Counted from the stretch's first letter, positions 1 to 7,220 are shown. The stretch is DNA of 10,992 nt from CALKCV01 sp964619285 (GCA_964619285.1 CAZUCT010000240.1:1-10992); one strand, 5' to 3'. Made by a program: numbers and translations. The notes: generated by a model from the sequence alone, not told the origin.

Positions 1-102
1 TCTGGGTTGGTGCGCGGTGCGCACCCTACGGGCTCTGGGTTGGTGCGCGGTGCGCCGCACCCTACGGGCTCTGGGTTGGTGCGCGGTGCGCACCCTACGG
101 GC
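1..102. repeat. GC-rich 33-bp tandem repeat, three copies
   Basis: Three head-to-tail copies of a 33-bp unit beginning TCTGGGTTGGTGCGCGG lie at 1-33, 34-69 and 70-102. The middle copy carries an extra 3 bp (CGC). Each unit holds a short hairpin (GTGCGC-GGT-GCGCAC). The array probably continues past the left edge. It ends one base before the stop codon of the minus-strand gene at 103. No coding signal is seen in it. Confidence 0.9.
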
Positions 103-882
103 TCAACTAAAGGATATCCGCACTTTCGCGCCCCACTCTAAGTTTAACTTAAGTTCGGCGCTGCCGCCGTTGGCTGCAATTTCGACCCAACCGTGAGAAC
201 CGACAAGACTAACTAACTCCCCCGGCAAAGTGTCGGCGTAAGTATTGCCGCTAGGTATGTTTTCACCGGCAGCGATCGCCCCCCAGTTTTTCCCCCTCAC
301 CTCCCCGCCGGGAATATTCGTAATTAAATTGCCGAAACCATCTATATATTGAATGCAACCTTCAATCCCTTCTGGTTCCCGACTCGCCTGGGGCAAGGGC
401 AACCTTACCAAACTGGCGGGGTCGATCGCTTCTCCCAACTCTTCTATAGCAATCCCGCTGGCAAGACGAGCCCCCGCCGGCGCGAAAATATCCCGACCGT
501 GGAAAGTGGTACTCGGTTCTGGAGTTCGCCAATATTTTCTGTTCGTCAGTTCCACCGCCGAAACAACTTTTTCCTCCAAAGTCTCCATAACCCCGCTGAC
601 AATGCCGTTATCCGGCCCCACGAAAAAACCTTTGGTTAACCTAAGAGCGATCGCCCGCCTCCGACTCCCCACTCCCGGATCCACTACCGCCACATGAACG
701 GTTCCCTCGGGAAAATAAGGATAGGCGTTCGCCAAACAATATCTAGCCGCCATCAAGTTTTGGGGCGGTATTTGGTGAGTTAGATCTATTACTGTCAATG
801 TCGGGTTAATTCGAGCGATCGCTCCTTTCATCACCCCCACATAAACATCCTTTAAACCAAAATCTGTTAATAGCGTTATCAT
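103..882 (-). CDS. S-adenosyl-L-methionine hydrolase (adenosine-forming), DUF62 / SAM hydroxide adenosyltransferase family
   Basis: Predicted to split S-adenosylmethionine with water into adenosine and methionine in the cytoplasm; this family is related to the fluorinase/chlorinase enzymes. At 259 residues it has the usual family length. Visible motifs are TDFG (6-9), VDPGVG (67-72), FVGPDNG (87-93), FHGRD (127-131) and DGFGNLITNI (181-190). The Asp-Arg-His set described for hydrolase members is present as D68, R75 and H128. I chose the ATG at 882 because the protein then begins MITLLTDFG, as in homologues. The frame stays open to 999, but those 39 codons are translated repeat DNA. No clear Shine-Dalgarno sequence precedes the ATG (AAAGAAA only). 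It is the last of three same-strand genes, and a repeat block separates it from the one upstream. The biological purpose of SAM hydrolysis in cyanobacteria is not evident from the context. Confidence 0.9.
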   Translation of the reverse strand: MITLLTDFGLKDVYVGVMKGAIARINPTLTVIDLTHQIPPQNLMAARYCLANAYPYFPEGTVHVAVVDPGVGSRRRAIALRLTKGFFVGPDNGIVSGVMETLEEKVVSAVELTNRKYWRTPEPSTTFHGRDIFAPAGARLASGIAIEELGEAIDPASLVRLPLPQASREPEGIEGCIQYIDGFGNLITNIPGGEVRGKNWGAIAAGENIPSGNTYADTLPGELVSLVGSHGWVEIAANGGSAELKLNLEWGAKVRISFS

Positions 883-889
883 TTTCTTT

Positions 890-1004
890 GGGAATAGGGA
901 ATGGGGAATGGGGAATTTAGCGGGTAACAGGCAAGATGCCTGTTCTACGATTCCCCATTCCCCGTAGAACAGGCATCTTGCCTGTTCCCCATTCCCCATT
1001 CCCC
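890..1004. repeat. Palindromic element embedded in ATTCCCC heptamer repeats
   Basis: A perfect 24-bp inverted repeat (926-949 with 963-986) encloses a 13-nt loop. The loop and both flanks are built of 7-bp units: GGGAATN four times at 890-917, ATTCCCC at 950-963, and ATTCCCC at 991-1004. Each long arm is itself a near palindrome (CAGGCAAGATGCCTG). It fills the space between the stop of the DUF3685 gene and the start of the SAM hydrolase gene and could form a large hairpin in RNA. There is no T-tract, so I do not call it a terminator. Confidence 0.85.
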
Positions 1005-1008
1005 AAAA

Positions 1009-2904
1009 TCACTTTTTACCTTTACCAAATTTCACATCCTGCATGGAATTACCAATACCTTGAACGACACCCCTGCCAATTAAACCGATACCGCGTCCTA
1101 CTACTTGGGTCAATACATAGACAACGCCGCTGCCGATAAAAGAAACCACCGCCCGAACTCCTGGGGCGATCGCATCTCTAGTTTCCAATATCAAAGTTAC
1201 CGTTAGCTGAAGCCCCGAAAGTTTTGTCAATTCTTGCCGTCTGGGGGCATAAATTAAGACCTTTTGAATGCCGCGATCGCTTACCGCCAACAACCAAAAA
1301 TTACTTTCAAAAACCGCTTTCGGTTCCCCAATATATCGATGCCAGCGATAGCGCCAAGACAAACTATTTCTAAAACGCTCTATTTCCCTAGTAGAAATTA
1401 AACTGCGATCGTAAAAACTCCTTTTGAGCTCTTCCACATCTGCCAAATTATTTAACAAAGGCTGTATCGCTGCATTAGCTATAGAAATTATCAAATTTTG
1501 TAGCAAAGCCTCCGCCCGCTGCATGGCTTCTATAGTGCCCGGTGCGAAAGAAACATTATCTATTATTAAAGGAAACTGAAATAATAAATGATTTAAAAAC
1601 TCCTCTACCAAAGGTATTCGATCCAGAATAAACTGTCCGACTATGGGAGCATCTCGTAACAACAGCGGTACTACTTCGATACCTTTATCTTCCTCAATAT
1701 CGGTGAAAAAAACATTACCTTCGATCGCCCTAAGTCTATAAGATTTCCCCAGAAAATCCGTTAAAGTTTCTTGCCATAATTTTTTGAGGATATAAGAGCG
1801 TTTTTCTGATAATTCCGTAGGTTTAATGCTAGACAAACGCAAATCGTCGATAATCTCTTCTAACTTCTGCAAAACTAGATAAATTAACTCTCGTTTTTTC
1901 CCCACTCGCAAAATATCAATTTCTAACGGCATTCCGCTCAAATTAGCCAAACTACTAGACTGCAACCTATTAGCAGTAGCATTAAACAAAACCCCTTGCA
2001 GTTCGCTACTGCGAACCGGATAGCGAACTGCCAGGGCCGACTCTTGTTCGAGCGCTAAAAGCTGTCCGGCCTTTTTGCTCTCTTCTGTTTTACTATTATC
2101 CGTCTTGGGAGAGGTATCGCGATCGCCGCCTTCACAATTCGTGCTTCCTTCGTTTTCCCGTTCCGGCGAATTGGGCAACAACTGACTTACCAACCAACGA
2201 GCACTTACCAACTCCCGGCGGCGGCCCCGAGTAATAGCCAAATTTAGCACCGAAGTCAGGTCGTTTTTATCAAAAGATTGCTGGCAACCTTCCAAATCCG
2301 AATTTGCTTCCGAGAGAGCGCGATCGATTTGTCGCAACCCCGACTTGCCCAAGTGGCACCGGAAATCGTTCAAAACCCTAGCTGTTTTGCTTTTCAAAGA
2401 CCAAGTTTTCGTCGGTGCTTTTGTCGCTGTCAAAGCTAGCAAGTAAGTTTCCTGCCAATAACTTTGACCTCCACCCACCTGCCGAATGGCAGTCACTAAC
2501 TCCGTAATAGCTACCCCTTTGGGGCAGTAACCCTCTACCCCCGCTTCTCGAACTGCGGTTAAAATCCAAGAATCTCGCAGTCCCGTCAGCACTAAGAGAG
2601 GAAGGTTAGGATAGAGAGTTTTGAGTTGCTGGCAGAAGGCGATGCCCTCCTCGCCATCGTCCAACCCTAAATTCTTGCTTTCTACCTCCAAAACTATCAA
2701 ATCGAGAGTATTGGCTGTAGATGTTTCTGCGGGTAAAAGCTCCCGACTTACAACAGGCGCTTCTAACATAACCAAAGCCTCGGCAGCGCTGGCTGCTTCC
2801 GCCACCAGTTGCAAATCTGGAAACCGATCGCAAACACCCCGCAGCCCCATCCTCAATATGGGATCGTTATCGATAGACAGCAGTTGCAATACTGGTTGGT
2901 TCAT
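1009..2904 (-). CDS. Receiver-domain protein with C-terminal DUF3685 (Ycf55-type) region
   Basis: 631 residues. The N-terminal part, about 1-150, is a CheY-like receiver: acidic pair IDND (11-14), LTG with T107, and CPKG with K129. The residue that should be the phospho-accepting Asp is Glu (E73 in LIVLEVE). No DNA-binding output domain follows. From about residue 170 to the end the protein matches the cyanobacterial/plastid DUF3685 (Ycf55) type, with the conserved stretch from ISTREIERFRNSLSWRYRWH through YAPRRQEL. The end is a glycine-rich hydrophobic segment (VVYVLTQVVGRGIGLIGRG) that may touch a membrane. I took the ATG at 2904. An in-frame TTG at 2925 would add seven residues encoded by heptamer repeats. 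There is no clear Shine-Dalgarno sequence. The gene lies 77 bp after the stop of the upstream minus-strand gene, so co-transcription is possible. Exact function is unknown. Confidence 0.85.
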   Translation of the reverse strand: MNQPVLQLLSIDNDPILRMGLRGVCDRFPDLQLVAEAASAAEALVMLEAPVVSRELLPAETSTANTLDLIVLEVESKNLGLDDGEEGIAFCQQLKTLYPNLPLLVLTGLRDSWILTAVREAGVEGYCPKGVAITELVTAIRQVGGGQSYWQETYLLALTATKAPTKTWSLKSKTARVLNDFRCHLGKSGLRQIDRALSEANSDLEGCQQSFDKNDLTSVLNLAITRGRRRELVSARWLVSQLLPNSPERENEGSTNCEGGDRDTSPKTDNSKTEESKKAGQLLALEQESALAVRYPVRSSELQGVLFNATANRLQSSSLANLSGMPLEIDILRVGKKRELIYLVLQKLEEIIDDLRLSSIKPTELSEKRSYILKKLWQETLTDFLGKSYRLRAIEGNVFFTDIEEDKGIEVVPLLLRDAPIVGQFILDRIPLVEEFLNHLLFQFPLIIDNVSFAPGTIEAMQRAEALLQNLIISIANAAIQPLLNNLADVEELKRSFYDRSLISTREIERFRNSLSWRYRWHRYIGEPKAVFESNFWLLAVSDRGIQKVLIYAPRRQELTKLSGLQLTVTLILETRDAIAPGVRAVVSFIGSGVVYVLTQVVGRGIGLIGRGVVQGIGNSMQDVKFGKGKK

Positions 2905-2909
2905 TTTAC

Positions 2910-2986
2910 AATTAACAATCAACAATCAACAACTAATAACTAACAATTAACAATTCTTAATTATTAATTGTTAATTATTAATTATT
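2910..2986. repeat. AT-rich heptamer (STRR-type) array
   Basis: Eleven consecutive 7-bp units in register: AATTAAC/AATCAAC-type from 2910 to 2951, then AATTATT/AATTGTT-type to 2986. The two halves form an 11-bp inverted repeat (2945-2955 with 2966-2976). The stop codon of the upstream minus-strand gene (2982-2984) lies inside the last unit, and the ATG of the next gene is 6 bp beyond the array. This gap contains essentially nothing else. Confidence 0.85.
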
Positions 2987-5211
2987 CCTGAAGCAAATAA
3001 CTATCGTTGCTTGGGGGACTGTAGCTTGGTGCCGGTTCGTAATACGGAGCCGGAGCCGGTTCGTAATNNNNNNNNNNNNNNNNNNNNNNNNNNNNNNNNN
3101 NNNNNNNNNNNNNNNNNNNNNNNNNNNNNNNNNNNNNNNNNNNNNNNNNNNNNNNNNNNNNNNNNNNACGGAGCCGGTTCGTAATACGGAGCCGGTTCGT
3201 AATACGGAGCCGGTTCGTAATACGGAGCCGGTTCGTAATATTGCGGTGCCGGTGCCGGTTCGTAATATTGCGGTGCCGGAGCCGGTTCGTAATATTGCGG
3301 AGTCGGTGCCGGCGCCGGTTGATAGTATTGTCGCTGTCTGGCCGCTTCTTGCTCCGCCCAGATCGCCTCTCGTTCCGCGGACCATTTAGAGATAGCACCT
3401 TGGGCTTCGTAATATAGGGCCCTGCCGTAACCTATCTGATAAGCAGTATTAATGGCGGAGGTGAGGCTGCCTTGGGCTGCCAAATTGTAAGCTCGATCCA
3501 GAATCGGTTGATCTGCGGCTATTTGCTGTTGTACTATCCATTTATCCACTTCCTTTTGAGCATCATCGTAGAGAGCCCGCCCTTTAGCAATCTTCTTTGC
3601 CGACGCGATCGCCTCGTCGAGCTTTCCTTCTTTTGCCAGAGTCCGCGCTTCTGCTAGGAACGGTCCGTCTTCGATAATTTGAATCCTTTTCCTCCACTCC
3701 GCAATCAAAGTTTGCGCCTCTATTCTCAAGGGACGACCCAAGGCAACATAACTTGCCTGTTGGATGGCCGAGTTCAGCCCTTCTACCGTTTCTTGTTTTG
3801 CCAGCTCTCTAGCTACCGTTAGATAAGGTCGGTCTTCAACGCTCAGAATTTCCTTGCGCCAGCGAGCGATTAAACTTTGAGCTTGAATTCGCTTCGGTTC
3901 GTCGCGCCCCACCATTTGCGCTTGTTCGACAGCTAGTTCCAAAGCAAATGGTTGACCCACGCTAGCTACAGCGCTTGCTAGTTGAATCTGCGTGAGATTT
4001 TCCTGTAGGATGCCTATTTCCTGAAGCAGACTTTGGGCTTCTTGATAATAAGGACTATTGGAGCTAATTTTAGCCGCCGCTGCTTTGCCTTCTACCAGAG
4101 CCATCAAATCTCCGATACCCGGAACCCCCGGCGATTGATTCCAGATAGCTGCTTTGGCGCGACCTAAGAGAATTAGATTTTGACCTTGTTGGTACAGTTT
4201 GTAATTGGTGGGGATGTAATTAGTTAGGGCGATCGCTCCTTCGAGGTCTTTTTGTTCTATTTTCTTCGTTGCCATTTCCAGCAACTCCCCCGCCCACCGA
4301 GACATATCCTTATCTGCTGCTTCCCAAATGTAGAGATTTCGCTGAATTTGATTGGCTAAAGCTAGAGCTTCCTTATATTCTTCCGCTGTCTCTCTATAAA
4401 CCAAATAGCGAGCGTCCTTAAGCTTTTCCCAGGCCCGTTTTTCTACAGCCATCTTTTCTAAGAGCTCTTTAAACCGCTTCTTTTGCCAGTGAACGTTATC
4501 CAACTGGGACATGGCCAAGGCATATACCGAAGCCTTCTGCCAGTCCATGGCCGCGATCGCCTTTAGGGATTGGTCGTAGAGAGATTGACCTTCTTTCCAT
4601 TGATTTTGCCAAACCGCCACATTTTCTTCTACCCGCGAATAGATGGGGCTAGTTTTGGGAATTTTGGCCACCGTATCTAAGGCCCCTTGCAAATCCCCTT
4701 CATTTAATTTTTGATTGGCCACCGACAAGATTAATTTTGTCCATTCTCCCGTCATCATTTGAGCTTGGGAGTACAGGGGATGGTCTTCTTCCCAACTTTC
4801 GACTAAGGCTATGGCCTCTTGGAGCCGATCTAAATCTTTTGACTCGGCGGCCTTATGAGCGCAGTAAAGTCTTTCCGAATCTGCCGATATGGGAGATATT
4901 TGCTCGCAGTTAGGCGGTGGAGGAGTGACGAACAACCATAACAGGGCCGCCGCACCAGTCATCCCCATCCCGGCTACAATAGCCCACCAGATTAACTGCC
5001 ACATCCAAAAACCTGTTGGCCTTTGGAGCTGTTCTCTAGCCTTAGACTGAGACTCCGTAGCTGAGTTTACCTCTTCAGAAGGTTCGGAGGTAATAGTTGA
5101 AGCCGAGGATTTATATTCGTTTGATGTCATAAAGCGATCTATTTCTGTTTCTGGTTTTGCTGTTGGTTCGTCTTCCTGAGAGTTTATGCCATTAGTTTTA
5201 ACCGCGCCCAC
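2982..5211 (-). CDS. Membrane-anchored helical-repeat protein with YYEPAP tail (interrupted by assembly gap)
   Basis: Function not recognised. Numbered from the GTG at 5211, residues 1-67 are polar, 68-95 form one transmembrane segment (WMWQLIWWAIVAGMGMTGAA), then PPPP and a long helical region with two early cysteines. Basic residues before the membrane segment predict that the bulk lies in the periplasm or lumen. The second half has at least three TPR-like repeats of about 50-60 residues (pattern D.P.L..A..LA..G.L..AI..A..I..GR.LY.EAQ..I..W). The tail is (Q)YYEPAP repeats. The gap at 3068-3167 breaks the frame as drawn. The true end is YEPAPSYSPPSNDSYLLQE and a TAA at 2982-2984, in the frame that continues the repeat. 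The start is uncertain: GTG 5211 lacks a ribosome site, ATG 5130 is possible, and an ATG at 5270 with a good AGGA is out of frame by 2 bp. Some relatives are labelled chromosome segregation ATPase, but I see no ATPase motif. Confidence 0.75.
3031..3293 (-). repeat. Coding minisatellite (18- and 27-bp units) for the YYEPAP tail
   Basis: On the plus strand, four identical 18-bp units (ACGGAGCCGGTTCGTAAT) lie at 3168-3239, followed by two 27-bp units at 3240-3266 and 3267-3293; one further partial stretch lies on the low side of the gap at 3031-3067. Read on the minus strand these encode YYEPAP and QYYEPAPAP. All periods are multiples of 9, so copy-number change keeps the reading frame. The array is the likely reason the assembly broke here. 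Confidence 0.9.
3068..3167. other. Assembly gap (100 N)
   Basis: Exactly 100 N, a conventional placeholder for a gap of unknown size. The sequences on the two sides join as a perfect repeat boundary, so the missing DNA is most likely a whole number of YYEPAP-coding units. Confidence 0.95.
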
Positions 5212-5270
5212 TTTTGAAGCTTGGCCGAATTCTCGACTCTTTTTCCCCGTAGAAAGCTTATCTGAGACAT

Positions 5271-5897
5271 GGTTTTTTCCTTTTTTGGCCTCTGCTCTCG
5301 AAACTGTTAATTCTCCCTGCCCTGGTTCAGTTTTCAGTTAAGTAGGAGTGCAAAATTAATTAGACATCGAACAGGCCATAGCCGCGTTCTACGGGTCAAT
5401 TTTTATGTAAATATTTTTGCCTACCTACTTATTACGGGGGAGCATCTCATATTTGTAATTTTACCCTCGATAATTTCATACTCTTACTCTTGACTCACAC
5501 TCATACTCAAAGAAAAAGCGGTTTTTTGAGTGTGAGTCACTCGTCATGAGTATGAGACTGAGATGCTCCCTATTACGGTCTCATCTTGGGTATAAAGCAA
5601 TTAACAATTAGCAATCCCCTTTTACCAATTCCCTTGATTTTCCTCAGAAAACTTTTTAGGAATTATTGTTTTTTCTGGGGCTGCTTGCCATTCAATTACA
5701 ACGTTTTCCTAAGAGCAAAATAAATTTTAATTGTCAAAGATGGTAGAATAAATTGCGCTTTTGTTAGCACTAGAGCTAAAAGGATGCCTTAGCCTTCTTA
5801 GGAATTGACTCGATTTTTTACCATACTTAACCTAAAAATGCAACCCATTTTTTAAATTTTCTTAATTAATTTCCCGAGGGGTTCTGAAGGCCATCCT
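5271..5897. other. Gene-free region with MITE-like element
   Basis: No convincing gene is seen on either strand. From 5271 to about 5340 the minus strand stays open in the frame of the downstream membrane protein but has no standard start. At 5430-5578 lies a MITE-like element with its target duplication. At 5599-5619 there is a short relic of heptamer repeats (AATTAAC AATTAGC AATCCCC). From 5620 to 5885 the DNA is AT-rich without recognisable structure. At 5886-5899 a small GAAGG-CCAT-CCTTC hairpin overlaps the stop of the Fur-type gene but lacks a T-tract. Confidence 0.6.
5438..5570. mobile_element. 133-bp MITE-like element with 8-bp target site duplication
   Basis: Perfect 12-bp terminal inverted repeats GGGAGCATCTCA (5438-5449) and TGAGATGCTCCC (5559-5570) are flanked on both sides by the direct repeat TATTACGG (5430-5437 and 5571-5578), as expected of a target duplication made on insertion. 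Inside, TCATACTC (5477-5484) pairs with 5548-5555 and a 13-bp arm (5491-5503) pairs with 5527-5539, so the element could fold into one long imperfect hairpin. It is too short to code a transposase, so movement would depend on an enzyme supplied elsewhere. I cannot name the parent IS family from these ends. Confidence 0.85.
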
Positions 5898-6395
5898 TCA
5901 ACCGCTCTCTTTTTGTTGATTTGGCGATGATTCTGGCCAATGGTAGCCATAAAAATCTATCCGATAATCGGATATTTTAACCCCTGTTTTGCTTTCGATT
6001 TGCTGGATTAACTCTGGAGGTAGTTCTAAATAAACGTCCACAATTTCCCCCGTGTCCACAAAGTTAATATGAGAGTGGGAGTCGCTAAGATTGCCGTACA
6101 AACGACAATCTGCCCTTTGGATGCACTCTACGATGCCCTCTCTTGAAAGAGCTTCCAGATTTTGATAGACAGAGGTATAACCAATGGCCTTATCTTGGTG
6201 GTTCAATTTGTCGTAAATTTCTCTGGCCGAAAGGTGTTGCCGAACTTCCCAGAGGAGTTCGAGTATGTAACGGCGTTGGCGACTAAGGCGCATTCCCTTA
6301 GCTTGGCAACTGTTTAAAGCGTCTTCTAGGGATCTAATTGGTTTCACTGGCTTGCTGTTGTTTCGATCTACTTCGGTTGACTTGCTGGCGGACAC
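5898..6395 (-). CDS. Fur-family transcriptional regulator, PerR/FurC-like, lacking the structural zinc cysteines
   Basis: 165 residues. The N-terminal winged helix (about 33-90: GMRLSRQRRYILELL, then YTSVYQNLEALSREGIVE as recognition helix region) is typical of Fur proteins. Set against the well-studied Bacillus PerR, the regulatory metal ligands are all present as H54, D96, H107, H109 and D120. Asp rather than Glu at the last position is the PerR-type choice tied to peroxide sensing. Both CxxC pairs that hold structural zinc are missing: F112 and T115 replace the first, H152 and E155 the second. The likely role is a metal-dependent repressor of peroxide or metal-stress genes, probably also acting on its own promoter, in the line of cyanobacterial FurC/PerR. 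The 282-bp region upstream is shared with the divergent CRR6 gene. The family is certain; the PerR assignment is alignment by eye. Confidence 0.88.
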   Translation of the reverse strand: MSASKSTEVDRNNSKPVKPIRSLEDALNSCQAKGMRLSRQRRYILELLWEVRQHLSAREIYDKLNHQDKAIGYTSVYQNLEALSREGIVECIQRADCRLYGNLSDSHSHINFVDTGEIVDVYLELPPELIQQIESKTGVKISDYRIDFYGYHWPESSPNQQKESG

Positions 6396-6440
6396 TTAAG
6401 CTGTTAGGCATTTAAACTACCCATTGAGATTTGAGCTTAA

Positions 6441-6475
6441 GGCAAGAGGCAAGAGGCAAGAGGCAAGAGGCAAAA
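6441..6475. repeat. GGCAAGA heptamer array
   Basis: Five in-register 7-bp units (GGCAAGA four times, then GGCAAAA) lie 46 bp upstream of the Fur-type gene start, so in its promoter or leader region. The unit is unrelated to the AT-rich heptamers elsewhere in the window. Confidence 0.9.
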
Positions 6476-6576
6476 GTAATTATGGCTCTTTGTTGGCGTC
6501 TTAGCTTAACCTTTTAATGGTCTATTCTATCTTAATCCATTAGTTCCTTTGCTAAATGGCCAACCATTTTTGATTC

Positions 6577-6604
6577 ATACTCATGACTCACACTCATACT
6601 CAAA
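6577..6604. repeat. Partial copy of the MITE interior
   Basis: Positions 6584-6604 are identical over 21 bp to 5491-5511 inside the MITE-like element, and the preceding CATACTC also matches that arm with 7 bp missing between. No terminal inverted repeats are present here, so this is a fragment or an independent repeat of the same word. Confidence 0.7.
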
Positions 6605-6634
6605 AAAGTTGTAAAAAGTTAAAAAAGAGTCTTT

Positions 6635-6662
6635 CCCATTACCCATTACCCATTGCCCATTA
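6635..6662. repeat. CCCATTA heptamer array
   Basis: Four in-register units (CCCATTA, CCCATTA, CCCATTG, CCCATTA) end 15 bp before the CRR6 ATG. They would lie in the 5' leader and replace a normal ribosome-binding region. Confidence 0.88.
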
Positions 6663-6677
6663 GCAAAAGCCGTATTT

Positions 6678-7163
6678 ATGACTATTACGATGGCCCTCAA
6701 CGCGCAACAAATTAACAATTTAGACCTATCCCCAGCAACAACCACAATCTCAAAATTGCTTTCTGAAGGGGCGATCGCCTCTTACGAACAGCAACTTCGC
6801 TTCGACATCGACTACCATCGAGACCCCTCAGACCCTAGAGAGTTCTCGGAAATTCCCGAAATCAGATTATGGTTTATCGGCATCGATGCCACCTACCCTT
6901 GGTTGCCCTTTTTACTCGACTGGAAAGAAGGAGAATTAGCTCGTTACGTCGCCATGTTAGTCCCCCACCAATTCCATCGCACCGAAGGTATTCAGTACAA
7001 TCCCGAGGCCTTGGAAATATTTTTAATGCATAAAATTTTTATCTTAACCGAGTGGCTCAAACAACAAGGCATTCCGGCTAAGTCCAAACTGATGTCCCTC
7101 TCTCAAATGTTTGGTTACGAGTTAGACGAGGGATTTTTTGACTTGTTAATTGCTAATTGTTAA
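6678..7163 (+). CDS. CRR6-type NdhI maturation / NDH-1 assembly factor (DUF1817)
   Basis: 161 residues. The core from about 40 to 130 matches the CRR6 (chlororespiratory reduction 6) family: FDIDYHRDPSDPREFSEIPE, then IRLWFIGIDATYPWLPFLLD, ELARYVAMLVPHQF, RTEGIQYNPEALEIF and MHKIF. In chloroplasts CRR6 is needed to assemble the NdhI-containing arm of the NDH complex. A matching cytoplasmic or stromal-side role in cyanobacterial NDH-1 assembly is established for the family and inferred here. The protein seems soluble, with no membrane segment. Two starts are possible, ATG 6678 and ATG 6690; neither has a Shine-Dalgarno sequence, the leader being made of CCCATTA repeats. The last residues (LIANC) and the stop codon are encoded by the heptamer array beginning at 7145, so the natural C-terminus may have been altered. 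It is divergent from the Fur-type gene and convergent with the glycosyltransferase. Confidence 0.88.
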   Translation: MTITMALNAQQINNLDLSPATTTISKLLSEGAIASYEQQLRFDIDYHRDPSDPREFSEIPEIRLWFIGIDATYPWLPFLLDWKEGELARYVAMLVPHQFHRTEGIQYNPEALEIFLMHKIFILTEWLKQQGIPAKSKLMSLSQMFGYELDEGFFDLLIANC

Positions 7164-7214
7164 TTGTCAATTGCTAATTGCTAATCGTCAATTGCTAATT
7201 GCTAATTGTCAATT
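7145..7214. repeat. GCTAATT/GTCAATT heptamer array overlapping the CRR6 stop
   Basis: Ten in-register 7-bp units (GTTAATT, GCTAATT, GTCAATT and one GCTAATC). The first three units contain the last six sense codons (part or whole) and the TAA stop (7161-7163) of the CRR6 gene. It lies between convergent genes. Confidence 0.9.
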
Positions 7215-7220
7215 GGTAGT

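Noticed and set aside
349..697. Plus-strand reading frames of about 100 codons
   Set aside because: They are antisense to the well-supported SAM hydrolase coding sequence.
883..999. 39-codon N-terminal extension of the SAM hydrolase
   Set aside because: The residues are translated heptamer and palindrome DNA; the family starts at MITLLTDFG (882).
2905..2925. TTG start at 2925 for the DUF3685 protein
   Set aside because: It would add residues read from the heptamer array; the ATG at 2904 is closer to the receiver fold start.
2978..3398. Separate short minus-strand reading frames over the Tyr/Pro repeat
   Set aside because: They are out-of-frame readings of the YYEPAP minisatellite (ITNRLR and LRTGS patterns). 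Only the last residues of one frame are real, as the tail of the large protein.
5886..5899. GAAGG-CCAT-CCTTC hairpin as terminator of the Fur-type gene
   Set aside because: The stem is only 5 bp and no T-tract follows on the minus strand.
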